Source: Bacteroidota bacterium (GTDB lineage Bacteria; Bacteroidota; Ignavibacteria; UBA10030; UBA6906). Taken from it: DNA of 64,000 nucleotides. The notes under the pieces were generated by a model that worked only from the letters and a program-made list of their open reading frames with translations, was not told where the DNA came from and did no database searches. The position numbers and the translations under genes were made by a program. The DNA is taken from positions 1 through 64,000 of the forward strand of contig JAUQWO010000046.1 in assembly GCA_030835135.1 (NCBI GenBank), in the 5' to 3' direction. This document shows, piece after piece, positions 26,085 through 36,027 of the stretch (the stretch's first letter is position 1; each line of letters opens with the position of its first letter).

Positions 26085-28514
26085 TCAGCGCAGCAGCACC
26101 ATGGGCTGCGTCAGAACGGCAGCACCGCACCGCAGTTGATAGAAGTACATGCCGGACGGGAAGCGCGAGGCATCGAACGGGATCTCATGCACACCTGCTG
26201 CAAGCGGGGCCTGGAAAAGTACGGCTCGCTCGCGTCCGAGAAGATCGAACACGGTGAGCGTCACGTTGTAGGGAGAGGTCCGCTCACCCCCGGTCAGGAC
26301 CTCGAAACGGATCCTCGTCTCCCCATTGAAGGGATTGGGGAAATTCTGCAGCAACCGGAGCGCTACGGGCTGCTCTCCCACCGGAACCGCAGTGGGTTGC
26401 GCACGATACAGAAGCACCCGGATGTCATCGACATAGATGCCATCGTGCTCGGCATAGGCGTCGGATTCCATGCGGAAACGGATCCGTACCGTCGACCCGG
26501 CAAGGTGGTCCAGGTTCATCACTTCCTCGACCCACTCGCGTTGCGTGCGGTCCATGCACGGAAGACCCGCAACCTGCTTCCCCCCGGTCTCCCCCGAACC
26601 CGGTCGGGTGAAGAGCCCGCCCAGCGGCACCCAGGTGGTTCCTCCGTCCGTCGAGGCCTCAACGCTTGCACAGTCGTAGGCAGGTTCAATGTTCCACCGC
26701 GCCCGGAATCGCAGCTCAGCCCCCACCCCGTTCAGCGTGACCGGCTCCTGGAGCGACAATGTGCTCGACACATTCCGGCCGTAGTTGCCCGTGGGACTGT
26801 CCGTGAAGCAGAGCCGTCCTGAATAGGACGACCGGGCTGTCGTGTCCCACATGTCCGCTCCACGCGTCGCCTCAGCGGTCCAGAGAGCGCGCGTGCTATC
26901 CGCGCCATCGGCAAGAAGAACACCCGGCAGACCCGCACGGATGGCGAGCGAATCACGGCTCCGGCCCGCCGCGGAGGAAACCTGCGTGATCAGCCACACG
27001 CGTGAGCCATCAACGACACCACTCCCCCGCCGCAGCCGGACGGTGAGCGGCGTGGCGGTCGGCGCATGCACGAACAGGTTGACGGGTGCAACGACGGCGC
27101 CGTTCGCAGCACCGAACTGCACCGTAACACCATTCGAGAGCGTCTGGACGCCGGCGTTGACGAGACGCAGGGACACCGCCATGGTGTCGCTGCTCCGTTT
27201 CTGTTCCTGGGACACCACCTCGACCCGATAGCTTTCTCCTGCGAGTCGGGCGGCCATCAGGTTCGTCATCAGGTTCTCGTCGGCGATGGGCACGATGCGT
27301 GAAGGCGCAGGCCAGAAGCCGTCATCGACCCCACCCACCTCGACCGTCATCGCAAAGACCACGGGTTTGACCACACGCTCACCGTACATCCAATCATCCG
27401 CGTCGCCGTTCGTTGCGTACCCGATCGCCTCCACGCTCGTGCCGGAGGCGTAATAGTTGTGCGAGGTCATCATCCCGGCAAGGCGGCGATAGATCACGGA
27501 ATCCGCGGGCAGGGCATCGCTCCATCCCCATGGATGGATGAGCGCATCGGCAAAGGAGTGATAATTCACGGCGAGGCTGAATCCGCGGCCGGCGCAGAGG
27601 TCGCGCAACGCCGCCGTCTCGGGTTCGGAAAATGCCGATGGCCCGCGATAGGTCTCTGCGGTCGACACGGCGCTCGATCCAATATTATCCGCCCCCCACT
27701 TGAACCCGTAGTTTCGGTTCAGATCCACGCCGTACGAGCCATCGCCGTTGTTGCGCCGGTTCTTCCGCCACATCCCCCCACCGTCCGGGGTGTTGGTCTC
27801 ATTGAAGACATACCCGTCAGGATTGACCACCGGCACGAACGTCAATTCGCGATGATCCAGGATATCCGTTACCTCGTCGTCGATGCCATACTGCTCGAGG
27901 AGATACCACATCGTATAGAGCAGGGTCATCATCCCGCCGGGTTCGCGCGCGTGGTGCAGCGCGGTGAAGAGCACCCGCGGCTCGGCTTCATCGACGTCGG
28001 GATTGCGCGAGATCCGCACGGCCCAGATCGTCCGGTTCTCGACCGTGACCCCGATCGCCTGGCGGAAACCGATGAGGGACGGATAGGCACGGCGCATGGA
28101 ATCGAGCTCTGCCTCCACTTCCGCCAGCGTCAGGTAGCCGCCCATGGAGCCGAGGTGGAAGTGATTGACACGGGACGGTGCGGATTGCACGGCAAGCGAA
28201 CGGTCACGGCGGGCACGGTCGGCATAGGTCCGACTCACATCGGCATCGAGCACGCTGACCGCCACACCGAGTCCCTCGACCCGGGAGATCTCGGCTCCGG
28301 TCAGCATCAGCATCCTGCCACCCCCGGGGAGCCGGACAGCCTCTTCTGCCGGGATCCCGACGGCACCCATCCGCGCCAGTTCCGGCGGCCCGGCATCGAC
28401 CCGGACGCGCATATGCGGTCCCTCGCCGGCGCTGAGAACGCCGGTCCCGAGCATACCCGCAAGCAGCAATGCGGATGTGCGCAGAACGCGCCGATCGAGA
28501 GCAGAGGTCGTCAT
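26085..28514 (-). CDS. Secreted M14 zinc carboxypeptidase with T9SS sorting domain
   Basis: About 809 aa from the ATG at 28514; the longer frame overlaps the upstream gene. Signal peptide (LLAGMLGTGVLSAG), propeptide-like region, then the M14 domain: YLTLAEVEAELDSMRRAYP, zinc ligands His and Glu in HHAREPG, VVNPDGYVF, MWRKNRRNN, DLNRNYGFKWG, third His in VNYHSF and catalytic Glu in MTVEVGG. A beta-rich region follows (residues about 440-720, with a concanavalin/MAM-like stretch WNIEPAYDCASVEASTDGG), ending in a T9SS sorting domain (LLQNFPNPFNGETRI ... GMYFYQL). Predicted to be exported and anchored or released by T9SS to degrade extracellular protein. Follows the PLD gene by 17 bp. Confidence 0.9.
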   Translation of the reverse strand: MTTSALDRRVLRTSALLLAGMLGTGVLSAGEGPHMRVRVDAGPPELARMGAVGIPAEEAVRLPGGGRMLMLTGAEISRVEGLGVAVSVLDADVSRTYADRARRDRSLAVQSAPSRVNHFHLGSMGGYLTLAEVEAELDSMRRAYPSLIGFRQAIGVTVENRTIWAVRISRNPDVDEAEPRVLFTALHHAREPGGMMTLLYTMWYLLEQYGIDDEVTDILDHRELTFVPVVNPDGYVFNETNTPDGGGMWRKNRRNNGDGSYGVDLNRNYGFKWGADNIGSSAVSTAETYRGPSAFSEPETAALRDLCAGRGFSLAVNYHSFADALIHPWGWSDALPADSVIYRRLAGMMTSHNYYASGTSVEAIGYATNGDADDWMYGERVVKPVVFAMTVEVGGVDDGFWPAPSRIVPIADENLMTNLMAARLAGESYRVEVVSQEQKRSSDTMAVSLRLVNAGVQTLSNGVTVQFGAANGAVVAPVNLFVHAPTATPLTVRLRRGSGVVDGSRVWLITQVSSAAGRSRDSLAIRAGLPGVLLADGADSTRALWTAEATRGADMWDTTARSSYSGRLCFTDSPTGNYGRNVSSTLSLQEPVTLNGVGAELRFRARWNIEPAYDCASVEASTDGGTTWVPLGGLFTRPGSGETGGKQVAGLPCMDRTQREWVEEVMNLDHLAGSTVRIRFRMESDAYAEHDGIYVDDIRVLLYRAQPTAVPVGEQPVALRLLQNFPNPFNGETRIRFEVLTGGERTSPYNVTLTVFDLLGRERAVLFQAPLAAGVHEIPFDASRFPSGMYFYQLRCGAAVLTQPMVLLR

Positions 28515-28531
28515 GGTGGTCAGGGCCGTCG

Positions 28532-31500
28532 CTAGCGGAGCAAGAGCATTTTCATCGTCGCCGTGGTTCCGCCCGCGCGCATCGTGCACAGATACACCCC
28601 GCTCGCCATGTGTGCAGCATCGAACTGCAGGCGGTACGTCCCGGGTGTCATCGGTCCATCCACCAGCGTCACGACCTCGCGCCCGAGGAGATCGACGACC
28701 TGTACGCGGACAGGGCGCGCCGCACCGGCATCACCGTGCACCCTGATCCCGATCGCGGTCATCCCGTTGAACGGATTGGGGTAATTCTGGATCAGGCCGG
28801 AAGTCTCCGGAACGCCGCTCTCCACCTGATCGACCCCGACGGTGATCGTCCCTGTGCCGCCGAACTGCACATACCGCGCGGCGAATTCCTGGAGATACGC
28901 CAGGGCGATGGTGTCATCCTCGACGATGAGCGTGTTCTCGTTATTCGCATTCTCCGCGGCATTCGTCCAGTTGTGCGACCCGGTGATGACCGTGGGATGA
29001 TGCAGGCGATCCCAGTTCTCGCCCCAGTCGGCCGAGAGGACAGCATACTTGTGATGGAGCAGACCGCTCCCCGACTTCAACCGGATATCCATCCCTTTCC
29101 CGGTCAGGTAGTCGACCTGTGACCCCTGATCGTCCTTGCTGTCGACCGCGCCAAGGACACGAACGCCCGCGGTCTGCCGTGCGAGCAATGCATTGGCAAT
29201 ATCTGACCGGGTGAGCGTCAGCAGGGAGAAATAGACCGAGGCCTGTGCGCTGTTCACCGCGTCGATGATGCGTGCCGTGGTATGGTCGCTCGGACTGAAG
29301 TAGCATGAGACCGCGCGTCCCCGGATGATGAACCGGTGTGGCGTGTTGTCGGTCTTGCGCGCACCGAAGCGGGAGGCGGACGCATTCGGCGACTCCGTCG
29401 CACTTCCCCACATCTCGTTGAATTCTGCCACGAACGCGCCCGCCAGCGCGGGATCCTGGATCTCGATCGCATTCTGGTAGTCCGCATTCGTCCCCGGATC
29501 GGTCGGGTTCCAGGAACCGGTCCAGACCCAGATGCTGTCCGGTGCGCCGGCACCCCGCCCGTCGATCACGACGAACTTGTTGTGCATCAGTCCAGCCCCG
29601 GCATTCACCGGATCGAACGCATCGGTGATGAGCGGCACCCCGGCGGTCGCAAGGCCGTTCAGGGCCGACGAGTTCCTGTTGTCCGCTTCACAGATCACCC
29701 GGACGCTCACCCCACGGGCGCGAGCGGCAATGAGCGCCGTGGCGATCTCCGTCCCCGGCGATCCGCTCAGACTGTAGAATGCGGCATCGATCGATGTCCG
29801 CGCGGCACCGATCCGGGCCAGGAGTCGCGCCGCAAGATTCTGGTCACCCTGGGCCGGAGGAACATAGGCAGGGAATGTGGTCGCCACGCTCTTGTTGAAA
29901 TACACCGCGATCGCTCCCGTCGCCGTCAGCGGCGATGCGGTGCTCACGAGCATGGCACCCGCGGTGCTGGTATCACCCGCGGCCACGGAATATGCCTGCA
30001 CGTGATAGATCGTTGCCGGGGTCAGACCGGTGAGCGGAACATCGTGGCCGGTGGTGGATGCGCTGTCGCTCCCGGCGATCCCGAGTTCATAGGCCGCGGT
30101 TGTGCCATACCGCACACGGGAGGTTCCGGGGTTCACGGTGCTCCAGGTGAGACGGAAGCTCTCCGGCGTCATGTCGCGTTCGACGGGAACGGTGGCAATG
30201 ACCGGCCCGGCGGAAATGACGTCTGCCGGCGTGCGGGGCATCAATTGATAGCCGCCGATGTACGGCGAGGCGCTGATGAATTGCCCGACGACGCCGACGA
30301 TGTCGCACGCTCCCAGCGGAATGGGTGTACCGACCAGGGTGGTGGTGTTGTCGATCCGCAGCTGGGCCGAATCGGCTCCGCCGGTCACGACGTAGTTCGT
30401 GTTGGCCGCCCACGCACCACTGGCACCGACATGGACGTTGTTGATCCGGACAAGACGCCCTTCGAACTCCTCGATGCCGCCTGCGCCATCATGCGCGATC
30501 TGTCCGACTGTGACCGGCACGGGTGCGACCGCATTGCCGGAGCTCAGCAGCGTATGCAGGATCGGACTCACGATCTCCGTGAGTCCGGAGAAGGGCTGCA
30601 CGAGTCCCGACACCACGACCTCGTCGCCCGGCGCCACCGCGGTGGAGAAGGACATGCCGAAGACCGCCATCCCGCCGGTGTTGTCCTGTATGTATGATGG
30701 CCCGCCGAATTCGTTCGCGACCGTCACCACGCCACGCACGGTGACGAGTCTGTTGTTGAGCAGCGGCACGCCGTTCGCATCGTTCGCTTTCACGGTGGCG
30801 ATCGGCAGGGGAACGCCATAGACATAGACCGACGGGGGCGTGCCGATGGCGTAGATGGAATCCGGATGCGTGCCCGTGTGTGCGGCGATCACAAAGGAAG
30901 CGGTGGTATCCGGCGCCACGATGTTGGCAATGGTGATGCGGGCGCTGTCGGTTCCTGCGAGACTGAGGCCACTGATGGCGATGGTATCGCCGGCGACAGC
31001 AGCGGCAGGGCTCCCGCCTCCGGTCACAGAGATGTCGCCGGAGGAATGCGACCAGCTCCAGCGTGCCGGGAGGAGGAAGCGGGCATGCGTTATCACATAC
31101 GGGTTCTCGCCGAGGACCGTCAGCGTGATGGTGTGCGTCCCCGTACCCTGGATCACGGTAGGAGCCGCACGGACGATCCCGTGACCGATCGCCCCGGCAG
31201 TCGTGGACGCATCTGTCTCCTGTCCCGCGGAGACAACCCACGGACCCGGAAAGGCCATCGACCGGGTGCCGTCATCGTTGAGGGCAACGAGGGAATCGAT
31301 GACACCTGCCGGGACAGCGAGCTTGAAACCGCCCGCAGCGTAGGTGTATCCTTCCGTGACGCCGTTGTCTTCGGTGCGATACGTGCCCACCACCGCACCG
31401 CCGGCGTACGCAAGGATCCCCTTGTTGACCGCGGCAGAGGACGTGCGGACGAGCCAGCCGCCATTCCCCGCCGGGGTCATATTGAGCGGAGTGATGGGGA

Positions 31501-31930
31501 TCGCGGATACTGTGGTGACACGAGTGCTGGTGTTCGCAACATTTACCGCCCGGACGGAAACTGAAGAGGTTATACTGGCGTTGTGCTTCGCGTATATCCA
31601 CCCCGCCCAATTCCCCCCTGCATCAACAGTCACTACTGGATGATTGGCAGCGCTGAACTGGGTTTCTTTGCTCCAGGCACTTCCGGTCCACATGTATTCG
31701 TTGTTGGTCCCCGAGTAGATCTTCAGGTAGGCCTGTCCGTTTGCGCCGGCCGTCCAGTTCTGGATCCGTACGAACACGGCGTACGGGTAGCCCGTGGTCC
31801 CTGTCCCTCCGCCGTCAGCAATGCTCGTGGGGATGGCGGCCGCGGTCAGCGACGTCTGGGAAAATGCGGGTATCTGGAAGAACAGCACAGCCACAAGAGC
31901 GAGGGTGAAGCGACAGGCGGGTTGACGCAT
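28532..31930 (-). CDS. T9SS-secreted protein with two phospholipase-D (HKD) domains
   Basis: About 1132 aa from the ATG at 31930. Signal peptide (FTLALVAVLFFQIPAFSQ), N-terminal beta domains, an OB-fold/nuclease-associated region (NRLVTVRGVVTVANEF ... YIQDNTGGMAVFG), a fibronectin-III-like domain (FRLTWSTVNPGTSRVRYG), then two PLD domains: HNKFVVIDGR with GSWNPTDPG, and HHKYAVLSADWG with GSHNWTNAAENANNENT. Ends in a T9SS sorting domain (LIQNYPNPFNGMTAIGI, GVYLCTM). The twin HKD motifs indicate a phosphodiesterase acting on phospholipid or, given the associated domain, extracellular nucleic acid. Operon with the M14 peptidase. Confidence 0.88.
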   Translation of the reverse strand: MRQPACRFTLALVAVLFFQIPAFSQTSLTAAAIPTSIADGGGTGTTGYPYAVFVRIQNWTAGANGQAYLKIYSGTNNEYMWTGSAWSKETQFSAANHPVVTVDAGGNWAGWIYAKHNASITSSVSVRAVNVANTSTRVTTVSAIPITPLNMTPAGNGGWLVRTSSAAVNKGILAYAGGAVVGTYRTEDNGVTEGYTYAAGGFKLAVPAGVIDSLVALNDDGTRSMAFPGPWVVSAGQETDASTTAGAIGHGIVRAAPTVIQGTGTHTITLTVLGENPYVITHARFLLPARWSWSHSSGDISVTGGGSPAAAVAGDTIAISGLSLAGTDSARITIANIVAPDTTASFVIAAHTGTHPDSIYAIGTPPSVYVYGVPLPIATVKANDANGVPLLNNRLVTVRGVVTVANEFGGPSYIQDNTGGMAVFGMSFSTAVAPGDEVVVSGLVQPFSGLTEIVSPILHTLLSSGNAVAPVPVTVGQIAHDGAGGIEEFEGRLVRINNVHVGASGAWAANTNYVVTGGADSAQLRIDNTTTLVGTPIPLGACDIVGVVGQFISASPYIGGYQLMPRTPADVISAGPVIATVPVERDMTPESFRLTWSTVNPGTSRVRYGTTAAYELGIAGSDSASTTGHDVPLTGLTPATIYHVQAYSVAAGDTSTAGAMLVSTASPLTATGAIAVYFNKSVATTFPAYVPPAQGDQNLAARLLARIGAARTSIDAAFYSLSGSPGTEIATALIAARARGVSVRVICEADNRNSSALNGLATAGVPLITDAFDPVNAGAGLMHNKFVVIDGRGAGAPDSIWVWTGSWNPTDPGTNADYQNAIEIQDPALAGAFVAEFNEMWGSATESPNASASRFGARKTDNTPHRFIIRGRAVSCYFSPSDHTTARIIDAVNSAQASVYFSLLTLTRSDIANALLARQTAGVRVLGAVDSKDDQGSQVDYLTGKGMDIRLKSGSGLLHHKYAVLSADWGENWDRLHHPTVITGSHNWTNAAENANNENTLIVEDDTIALAYLQEFAARYVQFGGTGTITVGVDQVESGVPETSGLIQNYPNPFNGMTAIGIRVHGDAGAARPVRVQVVDLLGREVVTLVDGPMTPGTYRLQFDAAHMASGVYLCTMRAGGTTATMKMLLLR

Positions 31931-31995
31931 GGGAAGTCCCGGTATCCGTAGTCCGATCGGCCAGATCCCCCGGGTTCTGGACATTTTCTATAATG

Positions 31996-32026
31996 TAAAG
32001 ATACCGATAGATACTTCCAGGTGCAA
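31996..32026 (-). promoter_or_regulatory. -33/-7 promoter of the PLD-M14 operon
   Basis: Minus-strand TTG (32024-32026), 20-nt spacer, TATCTTTA (31996-32003), about 66 nt before the ATG at 31930. Confidence 0.65.
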
Positions 32027-32174
32027 GGATGGCGGGGCGAGGGGGTATTTTCAGAAAATGCGCACTTCAATGACATTTTGGCAGCGAATCGGGCACAGCA
32101 CGGCGGTGGCGCGACCATGTCCGCATATTATAGAGTGGTGCGTCGGACGTCAAGATTTTTAATATTTGGTTAAC

Positions 32175-32205
32175 TTGCTTTTTCAGGATTCTCCCCTTAG
32201 ATTGG
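32175..32205 (+). promoter_or_regulatory. -33/-7 promoter of the TonB-dependent receptor
   Basis: Plus-strand TTG (32175-32177), 20-nt spacer, TAGATTGG (32198-32205). It implies a leader of about 150 nt before the ATG at 32362. Confidence 0.65.
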
Positions 32206-32361
32206 TGCCGGCTTCTCTCTCTCTACCGCTCTCTGTCGATCCCAAGTTATCACCCAAACACGTTGGCACAGAGGAATCAGTACACCCGTACATCCGTACG
32301 CACCAGGCAGCACCAGGTAACACCCAGCGGCACCCAGCAGGTTCACTAACAGGAGGAGTGG

Positions 32362-35300
32362 ATGAAAACAACTACGACCATGTGGATGGTGGTGGCAGTT
32401 CTTGTGTTGCTCATGGCCGCCCCCGCCGCGATCTTCGCGCAGGGTATCACCACCGGCGCCATCGGCGGCCGGATCGTCAGCTCGACGGGCGAGATCCTGC
32501 CCGGGGCAACGGTGACTGCCAAGCACGTTGAGAGCGGTAGCACCTGGGGCACCAGCAGCCGTGAGAACGGTCGCTTCGTGATCCCGAACGTCCGCGTCGG
32601 CGGCCCGTACACGGTCACCGTCGCCCTCGTCGGATACAAGAAGACGTCCCGCGAGAACATCTTCACGATCGTCTCCCAGACGACCGAAGTCGACTTCGTC
32701 CTGGCGGAAGCTCCGGTGGAGACCGAAGAACTGGTCATCCGCGGCACGCGTCAGCTGGAGTCCGACAAGACCGGTTCGAGCACGAACGTCGACAAGCTGA
32801 CCTTCGCCCTCCTGCCGACGATCACTGGCCGGTTCCAGGATTTCGTGCGTCTGACCCCGGAGGCCCGTGGCAGCTCCTATGGTGGCAATTCGTACCTCGG
32901 TCAGGATAGCCGCTACAACAACACCACCGTGGACGGTGCGTACTTCAACAACTCCTTCGGCCTCATGGGCCAGGTCGGTGAACGCACCGGTGTCGCCCCG
33001 ATCTCCCTGGATGCCATCGAGCAGGTCCAGGTGAACATCGCCCCGTACGACGTGCGTCAGGGCAACTTCGTCGGCGCCGCGATGAACAGCGTCACGAAGA
33101 GCGGCACGAACTCCTGGTCCGGTACGGTCGCATTCGGTACCCGGAACAACAGCTTCGTCGGGACCCAGGCCGGTATCAACACCTATAACCCCGGCACGTT
33201 CCGGTACAACAGGATCACCCTCAGCCTCGGCGGTCCGATCATCAAGGACAAGTTGTTCTTCTTCGCGAACTACGAGGGCGACAAGAACACCTCCCCGGGC
33301 ACAAGCTTCACAGCCAACCCGGGCGGCGCAACCGTGGGGGGGAACATGACCCGCGTGCTCGCCAGCGACCTGAACGCCCTGTCCACCTTCCTGAAGTCCA
33401 GCTTCGGCTACGATCCGGGCTCCTATGAAGGGTACGACTTCGAGACGCCGGGCAAGCGCTACCTCCTGAAACTCGACTACAACGTCGACGACAAGAACAA
33501 GGTCACGCTGCGCTACAACCGCCTGGATTCCGAGACCCCGGTCCTCATGTCGAACTCGAGCTCGCTCGGCTTCGGCACGCGCCGCACCAACACCAACGGT
33601 CTGAACTTCTCGGGTTCGAACTATTCCATTCTCGAGAACAGCTACTCGATCGTGGGCGAATGGAACACGATCCTCAACAACAACATGTACAACAACCTCA
33701 TCGTCGGCTACAGCTATAGCGACGAGAGTCGCGGCGATGCGGGCAAGCTCTTCCCGATGGTCGATATCCTGAACTCCGGTTCGGTCTACACGTCGTTCGG
33801 GTCCGAGCCGTTCACCCCGAACAACGAACTCCGGTACTGGAGCTGGCAGGTGCAGAACAACTTCACGTGGGACCTCGGTACGGGCCACGTGCTGACGTTC
33901 GGGTTCGCCGGTGAGAAGTACCATTCGGAGAACGTGTTCTTCCCGGGCAAGCAGAGCGTGTACGTCTACAATTCGCTGCAGGATTTCTACACGGATGCCC
34001 AGGGCTATCTGGCCAACCCGAACCGGACCGTGTCCCCGGTGACGCTCCGCACGTTCCAGGTCCGTTACAACAACATCCCGGGCCAGGAAAAGCCGATCCA
34101 GCCCCTCGATGTGTACTATGTGGGCCTGTATGCGCAGGATGAGTGGCAGGTCATGAAGGACCTCAAGCTGACCCTCGGTCTGCGTTTCGACGTCCCGAGC
34201 TTCGGCGAGACGGGGTACCTGAACGCCAATGCGGATGCGCTGACGTTCCAGGATGAGAACGGTGCGGCGATGAAGTACAGCACCGCGAAGCTGCCCGGCG
34301 CCAAGATCCTCTTTTCACCCCGCGCCGGCTTCAACTACGACGTGTTCGGCGACCGCACCACGCAGGTGCGTGGCGGTACCGGTATCTTCACCGGCCGTCC
34401 GGCCTATGTGTGGATCTCGAACCAGATCGGCAACACCGGCGTGCTGACGGGCTTCATCTCCGCCACCAACACGACCGCCTATCCGTTCAACCCGAACACG
34501 GAAGCATACAAACCGACCTCGGTCACGGGCGCACCCGCATCGTCGTATGAACTCGCGCTGACGGATCCTGACTTCAAGTTCCCGCAGCAGTGGCGCACCA
34601 ACATCGCGGTCGACCAGAAGCTGCCGTACGACATCACCGCGACGGCGGAATTCATCTACGGCCGTGAGATCAACGGCATCTACTACATCAACGCCAACCT
34701 GACCGCACCGAACGGTGCATTCGCGGGCGCCGATTCGCGTCCGCGGTGGATCGTGCCGACGGGTGGCACGGTGAACGGGACCACGCGGATCAACGCGAAC
34801 GTGTCGAACGCCACGGTCATGAAGAATCAGAACGACGGCTGGAACTATATGCTGTCGCTCTCCCTCATGCGCCAGCTGGCCGACGGCTTCTTCGGTAAGG
34901 TCGGCCTCAACTATGGCGTGTCCAAGAACACTGTGGATCCGGGCTCCATCGCATACGGTTCCTGGAGCGCCAACCAGGTGCCGGGCAACCCGAACAACGC
35001 TCCGGTGGCGTACACGCAGAATTCCCCCGGCTCCCGTCTGTTCGCGGCGCTGTCGTACCGCCTCGATTACTTCAACTTCGGTGCCACGACGGTGTCGGTG
35101 TTCTTCGACAACTACACCTTCGGGAATGGCAGCTACACGTACAGCGGCGACATGAACGGCGACGGTGTGTCGAACAACGACCTGATCTACGTCCCGCGCA
35201 ACACGTCCGAGATGAGCTTCGCGCCCATCACGGGTTCCGTGCCCTTCACGGCGGAACAGCAGGCGGCGGCCTGGGATGCCTATATCTCCCAGGATGAGTA

Positions 35301-35655
35301 CCTGAACAGCCGTCGGGGTTCATATGCCGAACGTGGCGGTGCATTCCTCCCGTGGGTGTCGCGTCTGGACCTCAGCATCATTCAGTCCGTGTACGCGGAC
35401 CTGTTCGAGAAGCGTCAGAATTTCGAGATCCGTCTCGACATCCTGAACTTCGGCAATCTGCTGAGCGACAACTGGGGCCAGTCGAAGCGGTTCGTCCATC
35501 TCCAGCCGCTGACCTATGTCAGCACGAGCACCGCCGGCGTGCCGCAGTACCGCATGCGGGTGATCAACAACCGCCTGATGGACCATACGTTCGAGACGAA
35601 CGCATTCCTGGCGGATGTGTACAGCTTCCAGCTCGGTCTGAAGTACTTCTTCTAA
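32362..35655 (+). CDS. TonB-dependent outer-membrane receptor with regulatory plug
   Basis: 1097 aa with AGGAGGAG just before the ATG. Signal peptide (VVAVLVLLMAAPAAIFAQ), a carboxypeptidase-regulatory-like beta-sandwich at about 30-115 (GGRIVSSTGEILPGATVTAK, PYTVTVALVGYKK), a plug domain, and a large barrel with repeated GLNFSGSNYS/NNFTWDLGTGH-like strands, ending in an aromatic residue (LGLKYFF). Belongs to the OmpA-related/SusC-like receptors of Bacteroidota that import large substrates with TonB; substrate unknown. Third-position C/G use is very strong and uniform, unlike several neighbours, suggesting high expression. It is followed by a strong terminator and stands alone as a transcription unit. 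Confidence 0.9.
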   Translation: MKTTTTMWMVVAVLVLLMAAPAAIFAQGITTGAIGGRIVSSTGEILPGATVTAKHVESGSTWGTSSRENGRFVIPNVRVGGPYTVTVALVGYKKTSRENIFTIVSQTTEVDFVLAEAPVETEELVIRGTRQLESDKTGSSTNVDKLTFALLPTITGRFQDFVRLTPEARGSSYGGNSYLGQDSRYNNTTVDGAYFNNSFGLMGQVGERTGVAPISLDAIEQVQVNIAPYDVRQGNFVGAAMNSVTKSGTNSWSGTVAFGTRNNSFVGTQAGINTYNPGTFRYNRITLSLGGPIIKDKLFFFANYEGDKNTSPGTSFTANPGGATVGGNMTRVLASDLNALSTFLKSSFGYDPGSYEGYDFETPGKRYLLKLDYNVDDKNKVTLRYNRLDSETPVLMSNSSSLGFGTRRTNTNGLNFSGSNYSILENSYSIVGEWNTILNNNMYNNLIVGYSYSDESRGDAGKLFPMVDILNSGSVYTSFGSEPFTPNNELRYWSWQVQNNFTWDLGTGHVLTFGFAGEKYHSENVFFPGKQSVYVYNSLQDFYTDAQGYLANPNRTVSPVTLRTFQVRYNNIPGQEKPIQPLDVYYVGLYAQDEWQVMKDLKLTLGLRFDVPSFGETGYLNANADALTFQDENGAAMKYSTAKLPGAKILFSPRAGFNYDVFGDRTTQVRGGTGIFTGRPAYVWISNQIGNTGVLTGFISATNTTAYPFNPNTEAYKPTSVTGAPASSYELALTDPDFKFPQQWRTNIAVDQKLPYDITATAEFIYGREINGIYYINANLTAPNGAFAGADSRPRWIVPTGGTVNGTTRINANVSNATVMKNQNDGWNYMLSLSLMRQLADGFFGKVGLNYGVSKNTVDPGSIAYGSWSANQVPGNPNNAPVAYTQNSPGSRLFAALSYRLDYFNFGATTVSVFFDNYTFGNGSYTYSGDMNGDGVSNNDLIYVPRNTSEMSFAPITGSVPFTAEQQAAAWDAYISQDEYLNSRRGSYAERGGAFLPWVSRLDLSIIQSVYADLFEKRQNFEIRLDILNFGNLLSDNWGQSKRFVHLQPLTYVSTSTAGVPQYRMRVINNRLMDHTFETNAFLADVYSFQLGLKYFF

Positions 35656-36027
35656 GCAGCACCTTCCCTGGTTGCCCGGAACTCGCATCAGGCCCGGATG
35701 CAGCAGCCAGTATGAACATACCGCGGGCTCAACGAACGGCGTCTGTCCCCCGGGACGGACGCCGTTCGTGTTTTTGCTGATCCTGTGTGCACGAATGCGT
35801 GGGGGCATGTGTTTCCAGCGAAAATGCTGAAGTGGCGAAACGGGAGCGCCATCCCCCACCCGCCTCGCCCCCACAGGAGTCGCGTTTCCGGCAGAAGACA
35901 TGCCCCCCCTGCCCCCGCCGGCTCATTGCAATTGTGGCGACAATTGGCGAAATTTATGGTGTTGTACCCGAACCACCGTTGTCTCTGACCCCGAACTCTT
36001 GCCCCGCACTTACCAGGAGAGGTACGC
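35656..36027 (+). other. Intergenic region between receptor and aminotransferase
   Basis: 372 bp. It holds the receptor terminator (35733-35775). A possible promoter for the aminotransferase is TTG (35932-35934), 20 nt, TATGGTGT (35955-35962), a weaker -7 than elsewhere. GGAGAGG at 36016-36022 is the aminotransferase ribosome-binding site. Nothing else recognised. Confidence 0.5.
35733..35775 (+). terminator. Rho-independent terminator after the TonB receptor
   Basis: 17-bp arms (35733-35749 and 35752-35768) with one G-U pair, a tight loop, then TGTTTTT. A strong intrinsic terminator. Confidence 0.85.

Larger units (their letters stand above)
31931..32361 (+). other. Divergent intergenic region with two promoters
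   Basis: 431 bp between the PLD gene (minus) and the TonB receptor (plus). It holds the two promoters listed separately (31996-32026 minus, 32175-32205 plus), an AT-rich core at about 31983-32165, and a pyrimidine-rich 150-nt leader for the receptor containing imperfect CACCAG/CACCCAG repeats at 32301-32341. No gene seen. Confidence 0.7.

Noticed and set aside
32197-33924. Minus-strand open frame of 575 codons
   Set aside because: Antisense to the TonB receptor; its Val/Glu/Arg-rich sequence reflects the strong codon bias of the sense gene.
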